The notes under the pieces were generated by a model. It was not told where the DNA came from, did not search any database, and worked only from the letters and a program-made list of their open reading frames with translations. DNA of 60,256 bases from the NCBI GenBank assembly GCA_963605425.1, contig CAVCUQ010000007.1, positions 1 to 60,256 of the forward strand. Reading direction: 5' to 3'. This stretch comes from JAEELC01 sp963605425. GTDB taxonomy: Bacteria; Bacillota_I; Bacilli_A; Acholeplasmatales; Anaeroplasmataceae. Below are positions 1 through 7,869 of the stretch, one piece after another; the first letter of the stretch is position 1; every line of letters starts with the position of its first letter. The position numbers were made by a program, and so were the translations under genes.

Positions 1-2
1 CA

Positions 3-53
3 TATAAAAGTTGGAATAAAATTATGACTGTAGGTACAAATGTAGGTACATAA
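3..53 (+). other. Possible 3' end of a truncated gene
   Basis: An open frame enters from the left edge and ends at a TAA (51-53), giving 16 visible residues that end in TVGTNVGT. A strong intrinsic terminator follows 33 nt later, which supports a real gene end here. Gly-Thr-rich ends of this kind occur on some Firmicutes tyrosine recombinases, so an integrase end is conceivable, but 16 residues cannot establish it. Needs the sequence to the left. Confidence 0.25.
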
Positions 54-86
54 AATAACAAACGAAATTTTAATATAATATTCAAA

Positions 87-120
87 AAAATCACTAGATA
101 AGGCATTTTCTAGTGATTTT
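87..120 (+). terminator. Strong intrinsic terminator
   Basis: A perfect 12-bp stem (AAAATCACTAGA at 87-98 pairing with TCTAGTGATTTT at 109-120) with a 10-nt loop is followed by CTTTTTTTCT. The T-rich tail on the plus strand suits whatever gene ends at position 53; the A-run on the left side would also let it work on the minus strand. Confidence 0.85.
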
Positions 121-668
121 CTTTTTTTCTAACTGGCAAACTCGGGTTCTACCACAAATTAATTCTTCTTCCTTTATTAAATTCTATAAATAGAATAATT
201 TTTTTATTATAGAAAACTAACATATAAATGATGATAATATGTAATTTAAAAGATTAGGTGGTATCAATAACCCTAATGTTATATTTTTTCATGTAATGGG
301 TGTAACTGGCTTTAAAAACACTTTAGTGTGATTACGATGATAGGTTAGTAAATATTTATAAAATATTCAAATATAAAAAAGCAAATGAACGATAACCTTG
401 TTAAGAACATTTTAAAAATTTAAATAAAGCCATGCTGGAAAAGATATATTTTTAATTTGGAAGTATTGAAGATCATTTTAAATATAGAGATAAATTAATT
501 AAAACCTATCCTTACGCTAAATTTCCTATTTTAAAATACAAAATCACATGCTGTATCAAATAAAAGATTCAGAAAACTTTCATATATGCTTAAATAAATT
601 ATTGAAAATGATTAATTACCTGACTTAGATTTTTTAAGAAAATAAGATAAATTTAAAACGTATCTTAA
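121..668. other. Gene-poor stretch, probable decayed sequence
   Basis: About 550 nt with no frame that looks coding over a useful length. Short plus-strand fragments read like decayed protein, for example SIEDHFKYRDKLIKTYPYAK starting near 464, but they are interrupted by stops and lack a start with a ribosome binding site. There is no tRNA cloverleaf that I could fold. It reads as eroded sequence between a truncated element at the left edge and the DtxR gene. Confidence 0.4.
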
Positions 669-684
669 TTCTATTTTCTAATAA

Positions 685-703
685 TTTATGATATAATCAT
701 TAA
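685..703 (+). promoter_or_regulatory. -10 box inside a 19-bp dyad (DtxR-family operator candidate)
   Basis: The -10 hexamer TATAAT (692-697) lies in the middle of TTTATGATATAATCATTAA, an inverted repeat of ATGAT/ATCAT around ATA with one outer mismatch. A 19-bp dyad is the usual size of a DtxR-family operator, and it sits about 29 nt upstream of the DtxR-type gene, so autoregulation by promoter occlusion is a fair inference. The -35 (TTCTAT, 669-674) is weak. Confidence 0.5.
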
Positions 704-731
704 TATATTTTTCAAAAAAGGAGTAATAATT

Positions 732-1103
732 ATGGAAACTCATGAATCAAAAGAAATGTATCTTGAAACAATATTGAGATTATCACAATGTGAAGATAAA
801 GTTAGATCTATTGATGTAGCTAATCAATTAAATTTTACTAGAGCTAGTGTAAGTGTAGCTGTTAAGCATTTGAAGGATGAAGGTTTTATTGAAATATTAC
901 CTGATAATTCACTTCATTTAACTACAAAAGGATACAATATTGCAAATAGCGTTTTTGAAAAGCATAAATATTTAACTCAATTACTTGTATCTTTTGGTAT
1001 CAGTAAAGAAGTAGCTGAAAATGATGCTTGTCGTATTGAACATATCATATCTGATGAAACTTTTACTAAAATAAAGGAATATGTGCTTAAAACACAAGAA
1101 TAA
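732..1103 (+). CDS. DtxR/IdeR-type metal-dependent transcriptional repressor
   Basis: This 123-residue protein has the two-domain core of the DtxR/MntR family and lacks the C-terminal SH3-like domain, so it has MntR length. Residues 1-65 form the winged helix (recognition helix near FTRASVSVAVKHLKDEG) and 66-123 the dimerisation and metal-binding domain. The metal ligands follow the DtxR/IdeR pattern rather than MntR: Met9 in KEMYLETI (Asp8 in MntR), then Cys100, Glu103 and His104 in ACRIEH. The ancillary-site His is present (His78), but the usual Glu is replaced by Thr82. This predicts Fe(II) sensing, although such assignments can fail. Start: ATG with AAAAAAGGAG eight nt upstream. It is followed after 2 nt by the methyltransferase gene, so both are likely co-transcribed and share the dyad at 685-703. 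Function as a repressor is inferred from the family. Confidence 0.85.
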   Translation: METHESKEMYLETILRLSQCEDKVRSIDVANQLNFTRASVSVAVKHLKDEGFIEILPDNSLHLTTKGYNIANSVFEKHKYLTQLLVSFGISKEVAENDACRIEHIISDETFTKIKEYVLKTQE

Positions 1104-1105
1104 TT

Positions 1106-1891
1106 ATGGAAAAATTGATTTCAAATAAAGATCCTCATTTTGAAGAATTAAAAAAACTTCTTAGTAAAGGAAAAGATACTTTAACAGCTACTGACGATAT
1201 ATCTGTTTTAAGACTAGCTAAAAAATATAATATTAATATTGTTTCGCTCTTCTATTCAAATGAAATAGAATATCATGAAGATACCAAAAAAGATATAGAA
1301 TTTTTAAAAACTAAAGCTCGAAATACTTTTATCTTATCTGCTAAAAATATTAATAGTTTAAAGAGAAAAGAAAATAGTGCCGGAGTTTTTGCAATCATAG
1401 ACTTAAATCTAAAAAAACTTAATGATTTAAAAAATTTAGATTATTTAGTAGTTTGTGATTCTCTTGAAATTCCAGGTAATATTGGTACTATCTATAGAAC
1501 TTGTGATTCAGCTAAGGTAGATGGTTTAATTTTAGTTGATTCTATTACAAAAGCTAATAATCCTTCTTTAGTCTCATCTAGTAGAGGTTGTAATTTAATT
1601 ATTCCAACAGTAGAGGCTAGTTATATTGATACTTTAAACTTCTTACAAGATAATGGTTATACTATCTTCTTAGGTGAACCTAATCTTGGTTTAGATTATC
1701 AAAAATACGATTATCAAGGTAAGATTGCAATCGTAGTTGGTAATGAAAGATTTGGTATTAATAGTGATTGGTATAATCATAAACATGAAAAAGTTTTTAT
1801 TCCAATGTATGGATCTAATAATTCATTAAATGTTTCAGTTGCTTGTTCAATTCTAATCTATGAAGCAAGTATGAAACGCTATAATAAGTAG
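1106..1891 (+). CDS. TrmH/SpoU-family RNA 2'-O-methyltransferase
   Basis: The 261-residue protein has an N-terminal substrate-binding region (about 1-100) and a C-terminal SPOUT knot. The three SpoU motifs are clear: PGNIGTIYRT (motif 1, Asn and Arg of the active site), IVVGNERFGI (motif 2) and a final IPMYGSNNSLNVSVACSIL (motif 3). The family transfers a methyl group from S-adenosylmethionine to the 2'-OH of a ribose in rRNA or tRNA; the N-terminus resembles 23S rRNA enzymes of the RlmB/nosiheptide-resistance type, but the target base cannot be read from sequence. Translation starts 2 nt after the DtxR gene with no strong ribosome binding site of its own, which suggests translational coupling. 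It converges on tpiA with a shared terminator. Confidence 0.85.
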   Translation: MEKLISNKDPHFEELKKLLSKGKDTLTATDDISVLRLAKKYNINIVSLFYSNEIEYHEDTKKDIEFLKTKARNTFILSAKNINSLKRKENSAGVFAIIDLNLKKLNDLKNLDYLVVCDSLEIPGNIGTIYRTCDSAKVDGLILVDSITKANNPSLVSSSRGCNLIIPTVEASYIDTLNFLQDNGYTIFLGEPNLGLDYQKYDYQGKIAIVVGNERFGINSDWYNHKHEKVFIPMYGSNNSLNVSVACSILIYEASMKRYNK

Positions 1892-1893
1892 TA

Positions 1894-1924
1894 AAACACC
1901 CAGGGTTATTTACCTTGAGTGTTT
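1894..1924. terminator. Bidirectional terminator overlapping the tpiA stop
   Basis: AAACACCCAGGG (1894-1905) pairs with CCTTGAGTGTTT (1913-1924) with one mismatch and one G-U pair; T-runs flank both sides (plus: GTTTTTTAA). The tpiA stop codon (TTA, 1906-1908 on the plus strand) lies in the loop, so one hairpin ends both convergent operons. Confidence 0.8.
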
Positions 1925-2694
1925 TTTAATTCATCTAAATATTTTTTAGTCATTTCACAAATTGTTAGGAAATGATCTGGATCAAGTGAAGCTCTTCCAA
2001 GTAAGGCACCATCGACATTTTCTTTACGGATTAGTTCTTCATAATTAGTCTTATTTACTGAACCACCATATAAAATTCTTACCTTATCTGCAACATCTTC
2101 ACCATATTGTTTTGCGATAATTTTACGAATAAATCCACATTTTTGGTCTGCAATATCTGCTGGTGCACTTTGTTTAGCACCAACTGCCCATATAGGTTCA
2201 TAAGCAATAATAATTTTTAAAATATCGTCACTTGTTAAATCCTTTATTGCAAGACGTACTTGCAAACCTAAAATATAATCAGTATCTGAGTGTTCATATT
2301 GATCACGAGTTTCACCGACACAAACAATTGGAGTAATACCATGTTTTAAAGCAGCTTTAATCTTGTGATTAACATCTGTTTCTGTCTCGCCATTAAATAG
2401 TCTTCTTTCACTATGTCCTATGATGCAATAATTTACACCAGTTGAAGTAAGCATTTTAGGAGAAATTTCACCTGTAAACGCTCCTTCTTCTTCATAGTGC
2501 ATATTTTGAGCTCCAATACGTAAATTTTCTCCTTGTCTTCTAGTTAAGCAACGAAGTAAAATTGCTGGAGCGCAAATTATGGTTTCTATTTCATCTTTGT
2601 TTGGAACCTCATCGTTTACATCGTAGACAAAATGTATAGCTTCATCACGAGTTTTATACATTTTCCAATTACCGGCTACTATTGGTTTACGCAT
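1906..2694 (-). CDS. tpiA: Triosephosphate isomerase
   Basis: Interconverts dihydroxyacetone phosphate and glyceraldehyde 3-phosphate in glycolysis. The 262-residue length is normal. The active-site set is complete: Asn9 and Lys11 in AGNWKMYK, His94 in IIGHSERR, catalytic Glu166 in AYEPIWAVGA at the start of the flexible loop, and the phosphate-binding LYGGSV near 209. ATG start preceded by GGAGGGACCT. It is the last gene of the pgk / HPr-like / tpiA unit, 18 nt after the HPr-like gene. Confidence 0.97.
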   Translation of the reverse strand: MRKPIVAGNWKMYKTRDEAIHFVYDVNDEVPNKDEIETIICAPAILLRCLTRRQGENLRIGAQNMHYEEEGAFTGEISPKMLTSTGVNYCIIGHSERRLFNGETETDVNHKIKAALKHGITPIVCVGETRDQYEHSDTDYILGLQVRLAIKDLTSDDILKIIIAYEPIWAVGAKQSAPADIADQKCGFIRKIIAKQYGEDVADKVRILYGGSVNKTNYEELIRKENVDGALLGRASLDPDHFLTICEMTKKYLDELKNTQGK

Positions 2695-2712
2695 AGGTCC
2701 CTCCGTTAAAAT

Positions 2713-2961
2713 TTACTTTTCTAGAATAGATGCAATCTCATCGATAGCTTTTTCAGCTTGATCTCCTTGAGCAACAACTACTACATTTTCACCGTGAGGA
2801 ACTGCTAGACTCATTAAACCTAGAATTGATTTAACGTCTACTACCTTATCATGATAATGTAAAGTGATGTCTACATTATACTTAGAAGCAGCTTGAACAA
2901 CTTTAGCAGCTAAGCTAGCATGAATTCCTACAGTACTTTTTACTAATATTGTCTTTTCCAT
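2713..2961 (-). CDS. HPr-family phosphocarrier with an altered active-site loop
   Basis: At 82 residues it has full HPr length and fold signature: VGIHASLAAKVVQAA carries the phospho-accepting His14, and VDVKSILGLMSLAV carries Ser45, the equivalent of regulatory Ser46 that HPr kinase modifies in Firmicutes. The loop differs from the canonical HARPA: Arg17, which stabilises the phosphohistidine in classical HPr, is Ser16 here, and the following Pro is Leu. It lies between pgk and tpiA rather than next to ptsI. It could be a working HPr, a regulatory protein like Crh that acts mainly through Ser phosphorylation, or an HPr paralogue for another kinase. Because the loop is non-canonical I do not give it the symbol ptsH. 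The start is supported by AAAGGAGAG eight to nine nt upstream. Confidence 0.85.
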   Translation of the reverse strand: MEKTILVKSTVGIHASLAAKVVQAASKYNVDITLHYHDKVVDVKSILGLMSLAVPHGENVVVVAQGDQAEKAIDEIASILEK

Positions 2962-3006
2962 ATTTAAAACTCTCCTTTTATTCCTTTTTCTTTTTCTTAT
3001 TTTTTA

Positions 3007-4230
3007 TTACTTGTCTGATACGCAAGCAATACCAGGTAATTCCTTACCTTCTAGATATTCAAGGCTAGCTCCACCACCTGTAGAGATATGAGATACCTTA
3101 TCTGAATATCCTAATTGATTAGCAGCTGCAGCTGAATCACCACCACCGATGATTGTAGAAGCTCCCTCGCTAGTTAATTTAGCAAGTAAGTCACAAACGC
3201 CAATAGTACCAGCAGCGTAATTCTTCATTTCGAATACACCCATAGGTCCATTCCAAACAACAGTTTTAGCACCAGCTAATTCTTTTGCAAATAATTCAAG
3301 TGTCTTAGGTCCGATATCAAGTCCCATGTCATCACTTGCAAATTCATCAACAGACTTTGCAACACCTTTAGTATCTTCGAAAGCCTTGTTAACAACAGAG
3401 TCAACTGGAAGAACAATCTTACCATTTGCTTTCTTTAAAAGTGAAGCAGCTAGGTCAACAAATTCTTGATCTTCACAACGAGAAGCACCAATGTTCTTAC
3501 CTTCTGACTTTAAGAAAGTGAACATCATAGCTCCACCGATTAATACCTTATCAGCCTTTTCAATTAAAGCTTCAATAACACCAATCTTGTCAGATACTTT
3601 AGATCCACCCATGATAGCAACATAAGGTCTCTTAGGGCAATCAACTGCTCCACCGATAAACTTAATTTCCTTATCTAGTAAGAAACCGGCAGCTGTATTA
3701 CCTTCACCAATGTGGCTAGCAATACCAACATTTGAAGCAGCAGCTCTGTGAGCAGTACCGAAAGCATCATTTACGAATAAGTCACCAAGACTTGCCCAAT
3801 AAGCACCAAGTTCTGCGTTATTCTTGCTTTCTTTCTTAACTTCTGTATTAGTTGTTACATCGAAATCTTCGTTACGAGTATTTGCAAACATAACGATTTC
3901 TCCGTCTTTCATATTATTAATTGCATCTTCTAGTTCTTTACCACGAGTAGCGTTTACGAAAGTTACATGCTTTCCGATTTCTTTTTCAAGTTCTACTGCA
4001 ACAGGTGCAATATCATTCTTCTTAATATCTTCTAGAGTCTTAACTCTACCAAGGTGTGAGAAAACAATAGCCTTTCCACCATTTTCAATTACATATTTTA
4101 TTGTTGGTAAAGCAGCTACAACACGTGTATTATCAGTAATCTTACCATCTTTCATAGGTACATTAAAGTCAACACGAATTAGAACCTTTTTACCACGTAC
4201 ATCTAAATCAGTTACAACCTTTTTAGCCAT
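3007..4230 (-). CDS. pgk: Phosphoglycerate kinase
   Basis: Makes ATP from 1,3-bisphosphoglycerate in glycolysis. Starting at the ATG at 4230, which has GGAGGA eight nt upstream, gives a 407-residue protein; the open frame extends 12 codons further upstream but those residues are unlike the family and lack a ribosome binding site. Visible motifs are RVDFNVPM and SHLGR (3-phosphoglycerate site), GGSKVSDKIGV, and the nucleotide-loop GGGDSAAAA near the C-terminus. First gene of an operon with the HPr-like gene (45 nt downstream) and tpiA. A near-consensus promoter lies upstream at 4276-4304. Confidence 0.97.
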   Translation of the reverse strand: MAKKVVTDLDVRGKKVLIRVDFNVPMKDGKITDNTRVVAALPTIKYVIENGGKAIVFSHLGRVKTLEDIKKNDIAPVAVELEKEIGKHVTFVNATRGKELEDAINNMKDGEIVMFANTRNEDFDVTTNTEVKKESKNNAELGAYWASLGDLFVNDAFGTAHRAAASNVGIASHIGEGNTAAGFLLDKEIKFIGGAVDCPKRPYVAIMGGSKVSDKIGVIEALIEKADKVLIGGAMMFTFLKSEGKNIGASRCEDQEFVDLAASLLKKANGKIVLPVDSVVNKAFEDTKGVAKSVDEFASDDMGLDIGPKTLELFAKELAGAKTVVWNGPMGVFEMKNYAAGTIGVCDLLAKLTSEGASTIIGGGDSAAAANQLGYSDKVSHISTGGGASLEYLEGKELPGIACVSDK

Positions 4231-4275
4231 AATATATTCCTCCGTATAAATATAAGTGAAACCCACTTCGCATTT

Positions 4276-4304
4276 ATTATATCATTTTTATTTTTATGAG
4301 TAAA
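4276..4304 (-). promoter_or_regulatory. Sigma-A-type promoter of the pgk operon
   Basis: On the minus strand TTTACT, a 17-nt spacer and TATAAT (plus-strand ATTATA at 4276-4281) sit about 45 nt upstream of the pgk start. Confidence 0.75.
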
Positions 4305-4360
4305 TAAAATATATAAAATAAAAGTCGTTATAAGACTTAAATTTTAAAATTAAATATAAA

Positions 4361-4380
4361 AGGCCTCCCTAAGGAGACCT
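4361..4380 (-). terminator. Intrinsic terminator after the sugar-ABC ATPase gene
   Basis: On the minus strand AGGTCTCC, a 4-nt loop and GGAGGCCT form an 8-bp stem with one mismatch, followed by TTTTATATTT. It lies 6 nt beyond the stop of the ATPase gene. Confidence 0.7.
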
Positions 4381-4386
4381 AACATA

Positions 4387-5502
4387 TTATAATAATTCGA
4401 TGTTCATTTCGCTTTCTACATCAAAGAAATGACACTTGTTCATATCGAATACTAATTTAACCATAGAATCGAAAGTTAAATCACCACGAGATGGAACAGA
4501 TGCAATTACTGAACATCCACCAACTTCAGTGTAGATATTTGTTTCAGAACCAAGTAATTCAGAAATCTTAACTTTGCAATCAACTACAGCATTTGGATAT
4601 GTTTCAAATAAGATAGGTTGAGTCTCATCATGGATATCTTCAGGTCTAATACCTAAGTATAGTTCTCTGTCATAATATCCTTTTTCCTTAACTAATTCAA
4701 TCTTACCAGCTGGAACTTCAATTCTAGTACCATCTTCGCAAGTGAAGAAGTTATCGCTACCGATCTTACCCTTAATGAAGTTCATTGGAGGTGTACCGAT
4801 GAATCCACCAACGAATACATTAGCTGGATGCATATAAACTTCATTTGGAACACCAACTTGTTGAATTCTACCAAGTTTCATAACTACAATCTTAGTAGCC
4901 ATTGTCATAGCTTCGATTTGGTCATGTGTTACATAAATAGTAGTTGCATTTAATCTCTTGTGTAATTTAATTAATTCACCACGAGTTGAAACACGAAGTT
5001 TAGCATCTAGGTTTGATAAAGGTTCATCCATTAAGAATACCTTTGCATGTCTTACAATAGCTCTACCTAAAGCTACACGTTGTTGTTGACCACCTGATAA
5101 TTCTCTTGGCTTACGTTGTAAATAAGGAGTAAGTCCTAGAATTCTAGCTGCTTCTTTAACACGGTGGTTAATTTCTCTCTTGTCTACACCTCTAAGTTTT
5201 AGACCAAATGCTAGGTTGTCTTCAACTGACATATGTGGATATAGCGCATATGATTGGAAACACATTGCAATGTCTCTGTCCTTAGATGGAACGTCATTAA
5301 CAAGTCTGTCATTAATGTATAATTCACCACTCGAAATATCTTCAAGACCAGCGATCATACGTAAAGTTGTTGATTTACCACATCCAGAAGGTCCTACAAA
5401 GCAGATGAAATCATTGTTATCAATTTCAAGATTGAAATCGAATACTGCTTGAGTACCATTAGGGTAAATCTTATTAATATTTCTTAAGCTTAAAGTTGCC
5501 AT
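4387..5502 (-). CDS. Sugar ABC transporter ATP-binding protein (MsmK/UgpC/MalK type)
   Basis: A 371-residue CUT1-class importer ATPase. The nucleotide-binding domain has Walker A GPSGCGKST (about 37-45), Q-loop, signature LSGGQQQR, Walker B VFLMDEPLSNLDA and an H-loop His in YVTHDQIEA. The C-terminal third is the regulatory TOBE region typical of MalK/UgpC/MsmK. There are no permease or solute-binding genes beside it, as seen in Gram-positive bacteria where one MsmK-like ATPase energises several sugar importers; that shared role is inference. Start ATG has GGAGGA seven nt upstream. A perfect 15-bp palindrome lies about 55 nt upstream and may be an operator. Its only close neighbour that suggests a substrate is the GH28-like gene upstream (oligogalacturonides are possible). 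Confidence 0.92.
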   Translation of the reverse strand: MATLSLRNINKIYPNGTQAVFDFNLEIDNNDFICFVGPSGCGKSTTLRMIAGLEDISSGELYINDRLVNDVPSKDRDIAMCFQSYALYPHMSVEDNLAFGLKLRGVDKREINHRVKEAARILGLTPYLQRKPRELSGGQQQRVALGRAIVRHAKVFLMDEPLSNLDAKLRVSTRGELIKLHKRLNATTIYVTHDQIEAMTMATKIVVMKLGRIQQVGVPNEVYMHPANVFVGGFIGTPPMNFIKGKIGSDNFFTCEDGTRIEVPAGKIELVKEKGYYDRELYLGIRPEDIHDETQPILFETYPNAVVDCKVKISELLGSETNIYTEVGGCSVIASVPSRGDLTFDSMVKLVFDMNKCHFFDVESEMNIELL

Positions 5503-5556
5503 AAATATTCCTCCATAATGTAACTCTATTTTAGTCTTTTCTAGTAATTAAATAAA

Positions 5557-5571
5557 TGTGCAAATTGCACA
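5557..5571. promoter_or_regulatory. Perfect 15-bp palindrome between the GH28-like and ABC ATPase genes
   Basis: TGTGCAAATTGCACA is a perfect inverted repeat (7-1-7). It lies 5 nt after the GH28-like stop and 54 nt before the ATPase start, upstream of a possible -10 TAAAAT. It could be an operator for a LacI- or GntR-type regulator not in this window. On the minus strand it is followed by TTTATTTAATT, so a weak terminator for the GH28-like gene is the alternative. Confidence 0.5.
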
Positions 5572-5575
5572 ATGT

Positions 5576-6814
5576 TTAATCTTTAACTATATCTTTAAAA
5601 TTACAATTATTAATTAGAAGATTAGGATTTCCTTTAATATATAAATCATGGAAACTTCCTTCTACTACATTACATACACTAGGTCTTAAATCTAAATCTT
5701 TCTTAGGCCAATCGGTTTTATTTTCTTTTGTTAGATTAATATTATCTAAAGTTATATTACCTAAGTTTTCTCCTACTATTGTTACTCCATTTTCACTATT
5801 ACATTCAATATTCTTAAATATTACATTATCTACTTTTCCTAAAAGACTATCATTGTTTCTTTTTATATTAGTAACAGAAATAGGTTCACTTCTTCCCCAC
5901 CAGTTTAAAGGTGAAACTAGATGAGACTGTATACTAATGTTTTCAAATCTAGCATTCAATATGCTTCCACCATCTCTAAGCATTAGTGAAATACCTCTAT
6001 TAGTATCAATAATATTGCAATCATGAACATAAATATTTTTAAAGTTAGAGAAAGATTCAGTACCAATCTTAATAGCTGCACATGTGCTCTTTAAAATGCA
6101 ATTAGATATTTCTATATTTTCTAGTGCTCCATATTTTAAAGAATAATTAGTAGTCTTTAACACAATACAATCATCTGCACAAGAAATAATGCAATTTCTA
6201 ATCTTAACATTCTTTGAGTGGTCAGGATCTATTCCATCACTATTTGTAAAGATAGGGTTATTATTAATTCTAACACTATCAATTAAAACATTTTCACAAC
6301 CAACAAGGTGTACAGTCCAAAAGGCTGAACGCTCTAAAGATAGGTTTAATATGTTAACATTCTTAGAATTTTCAATATAAATTAACGGAGTCCGAGGATA
6401 AAAAGCACCTTCAATATGATATTTAGTGATAGTTCCATAGAATAACTCTTCAGAACCATCTATAACACCTTCTCCGTCTAATGTTACATTTTCTAAATTC
6501 AATCCATAAATAAAGTATTTACTAGGCTTACCGTTATAAAAACAATCTTCCCAGGTATTTCTTGTTATCACTTTATTTTTAGAATCAAATAAATAAAAAT
6601 CTTCGTCATTATCACTAAGCTTAATAATAGCACCTTTTTTAAGATATATGTTGCAATTACTAGTTAAATAAATAGTACCGCACTTATATATACCTTCTTC
6701 TATTATTAATCTATCATGATTTAAACTGGTTTCTTTAATAGCCTTGCTTAATGTTAAAGCATCATTTCTAACACCATCTCCATATGGTTTAAATTCACTA
6801 AAATATCTATCCAT
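5576..6814 (-). CDS. Glycoside hydrolase family 28-like protein (polygalacturonase fold)
   Basis: The 412-residue protein starts like GH28 enzymes (FKPYGDGVRNDALTLSKAI) and continues as a right-handed parallel beta-helix rich in N-V-x-I/L-x-N repeats. The catalytic region is recognisable: NSDGIDPDHSKNV (Asp of the first motif) and CADDCIVLK (the paired Asp), followed by AAIKIGTES where polygalacturonases usually have a Gly-His-Gly motif, so the third motif is altered. No signal peptide is visible, which implies a cytoplasmic enzyme acting on imported oligogalacturonides or related sugars. The ATG at 6814 is chosen because AGGTGA lies six nt upstream; the upstream in-frame GTG overlaps that site. 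Adjacent to a sugar-ABC ATPase. Confidence 0.85.
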   Translation of the reverse strand: MDRYFSEFKPYGDGVRNDALTLSKAIKETSLNHDRLIIEEGIYKCGTIYLTSNCNIYLKKGAIIKLSDNDEDFYLFDSKNKVITRNTWEDCFYNGKPSKYFIYGLNLENVTLDGEGVIDGSEELFYGTITKYHIEGAFYPRTPLIYIENSKNVNILNLSLERSAFWTVHLVGCENVLIDSVRINNNPIFTNSDGIDPDHSKNVKIRNCIISCADDCIVLKTTNYSLKYGALENIEISNCILKSTCAAIKIGTESFSNFKNIYVHDCNIIDTNRGISLMLRDGGSILNARFENISIQSHLVSPLNWWGRSEPISVTNIKRNNDSLLGKVDNVIFKNIECNSENGVTIVGENLGNITLDNINLTKENKTDWPKKDLDLRPSVCNVVEGSFHDLYIKGNPNLLINNCNFKDIVKD

Positions 6815-6877
6815 TATTATCACCTAATTATATCTTATACCCATCAAACAAATTATAAAGGAAAAATAAGCACAAAA

Positions 6878-6901
6878 AAAGATAGCTTTTACACTATCTT
6901 T
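6878..6901 (-). terminator. Intrinsic terminator of the unknown membrane-protein gene
   Basis: On the minus strand AAAGATAG, an 8-nt loop and CTATCTTT are followed by a T-run (AAAAAAA on the plus strand at 6874-6880). The gene's TAG stop lies in the stem. Confidence 0.75.
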
Positions 6902-7811
6902 TCTCTTCTTTAATTACATTGTAGTCTTCATCTACAGTAATAATCTTTTGATTAATCTTATCTAAACCTGAAAGTATATTTATAAGTTTATCATTATAAA
7001 TTCTATTCATATCGAGCTTAGCTACTAGGTCTTCATTTAATCTATCAACCTTTAGACCATAGATTATTCTTTTATCAAGCCCATAAATATATCCATATTC
7101 ATCAATATAATAATTATCATCAAAATGATTTAAGGATTCTTTAAAGGATTTATTTGAATTACCTTCAAATAGATATGTTTCCTCATCAGTTATAATTATA
7201 AAATAATAATTTGTTATCTTATCTTGTTTAGTTCTAACCTTAACACCTTTTTTAACCCCTTTAAATGTGCGAACAAATAAATAAGATATAAAGATAGTTA
7301 AGGCAATTAAAAACAAACCTATTATAATTACGTATTTACTCTTAGATACTATAAATAATAAGATAGCTCCGCTTAATGATAGTAAAGCAAGAATAATCAT
7401 TATCGCTCTTGATAAATATAAAACAAAATTACTCTTCCCTTGATATTCTCTTTCAAATTGCTTAGCACGTGCAGATTTGAAGATGATAAATTCTGCATAA
7501 AATAAATATACAAAAGTAAAGTAAGCAGCTATATCTATAATAATGTTTACGATCAGATAAGAAATAGTTTCAATCATCTCATCATTAGATACAATTGAGC
7601 CTTGATTTGCCATATCTTCTATATACTTATTATAGTTAATTAGGCCTTCAATAGGACTTAATAAATGAAGCAATACATCAAGCGTTATTAATATAAAGGC
7701 TATCTTATTACCATTAGATGAGTGGAATAAACCAACAAACCAATATATTAAATAACAAGTTAGAAACATACTTCCAAAACTGATTATAATGTTTAGCAAA
7801 TAATTACTCAT
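6894..7811 (-). CDS. Multi-pass membrane protein of unknown function
   Basis: I do not recognise this 305-residue protein. The N-terminal two thirds hold about five hydrophobic segments (residues near 5-27, 35-52, 83-108, 130-152 and 158-178), with charged loops between them. The C-terminal part from about 180 is soluble, rich in Tyr/Asp/Asn (DNYYIDEYGYIYGLDK) and could be a small beta-rich cytoplasmic domain. It is a single-gene unit by spacing: 58 nt after the pmbA-like stop, with a -10-like TATACT upstream and its own terminator. Nothing nearby points to a role. Confidence 0.75.
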   Translation of the reverse strand: MSNYLLNIIISFGSMFLTCYLIYWFVGLFHSSNGNKIAFILITLDVLLHLLSPIEGLINYNKYIEDMANQGSIVSNDEMIETISYLIVNIIIDIAAYFTFVYLFYAEFIIFKSARAKQFEREYQGKSNFVLYLSRAIMIILALLSLSGAILLFIVSKSKYVIIIGLFLIALTIFISYLFVRTFKGVKKGVKVRTKQDKITNYYFIIITDEETYLFEGNSNKSFKESLNHFDDNYYIDEYGYIYGLDKRIIYGLKVDRLNEDLVAKLDMNRIYNDKLINILSGLDKINQKIITVDEDYNVIKEEKR

Positions 7812-7869
7812 ATAAATTCACCCTTTTTACTAGAGTATAATATATTTTGAGAATTAATAAAAGATGTAA

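Noticed and set aside
281..350. Degenerate tRNA at the left edge (antisense reading gives VMGVTGFKNT)
   Set aside because: The T-arm and acceptor cannot be folded; resemblance is limited to a few bases.
2962..3006. Riboswitch or separate promoter between pgk and the HPr-like gene
   Set aside because: Only 45 nt of pyrimidine-rich sequence with a ribosome binding site; no structure or promoter hexamers.
3824..4249. Plus-strand open frame of 141 codons opposite pgk
   Set aside because: Shadow of a strongly conserved gene; composition is low-complexity Ser/Thr/Ile and it has no ribosome binding site.
4231..4266. 12 extra residues on phosphoglycerate kinase
   Set aside because: Not family-like, and the strong GGAGGA site lies inside them, correctly spaced for the ATG at 4230.
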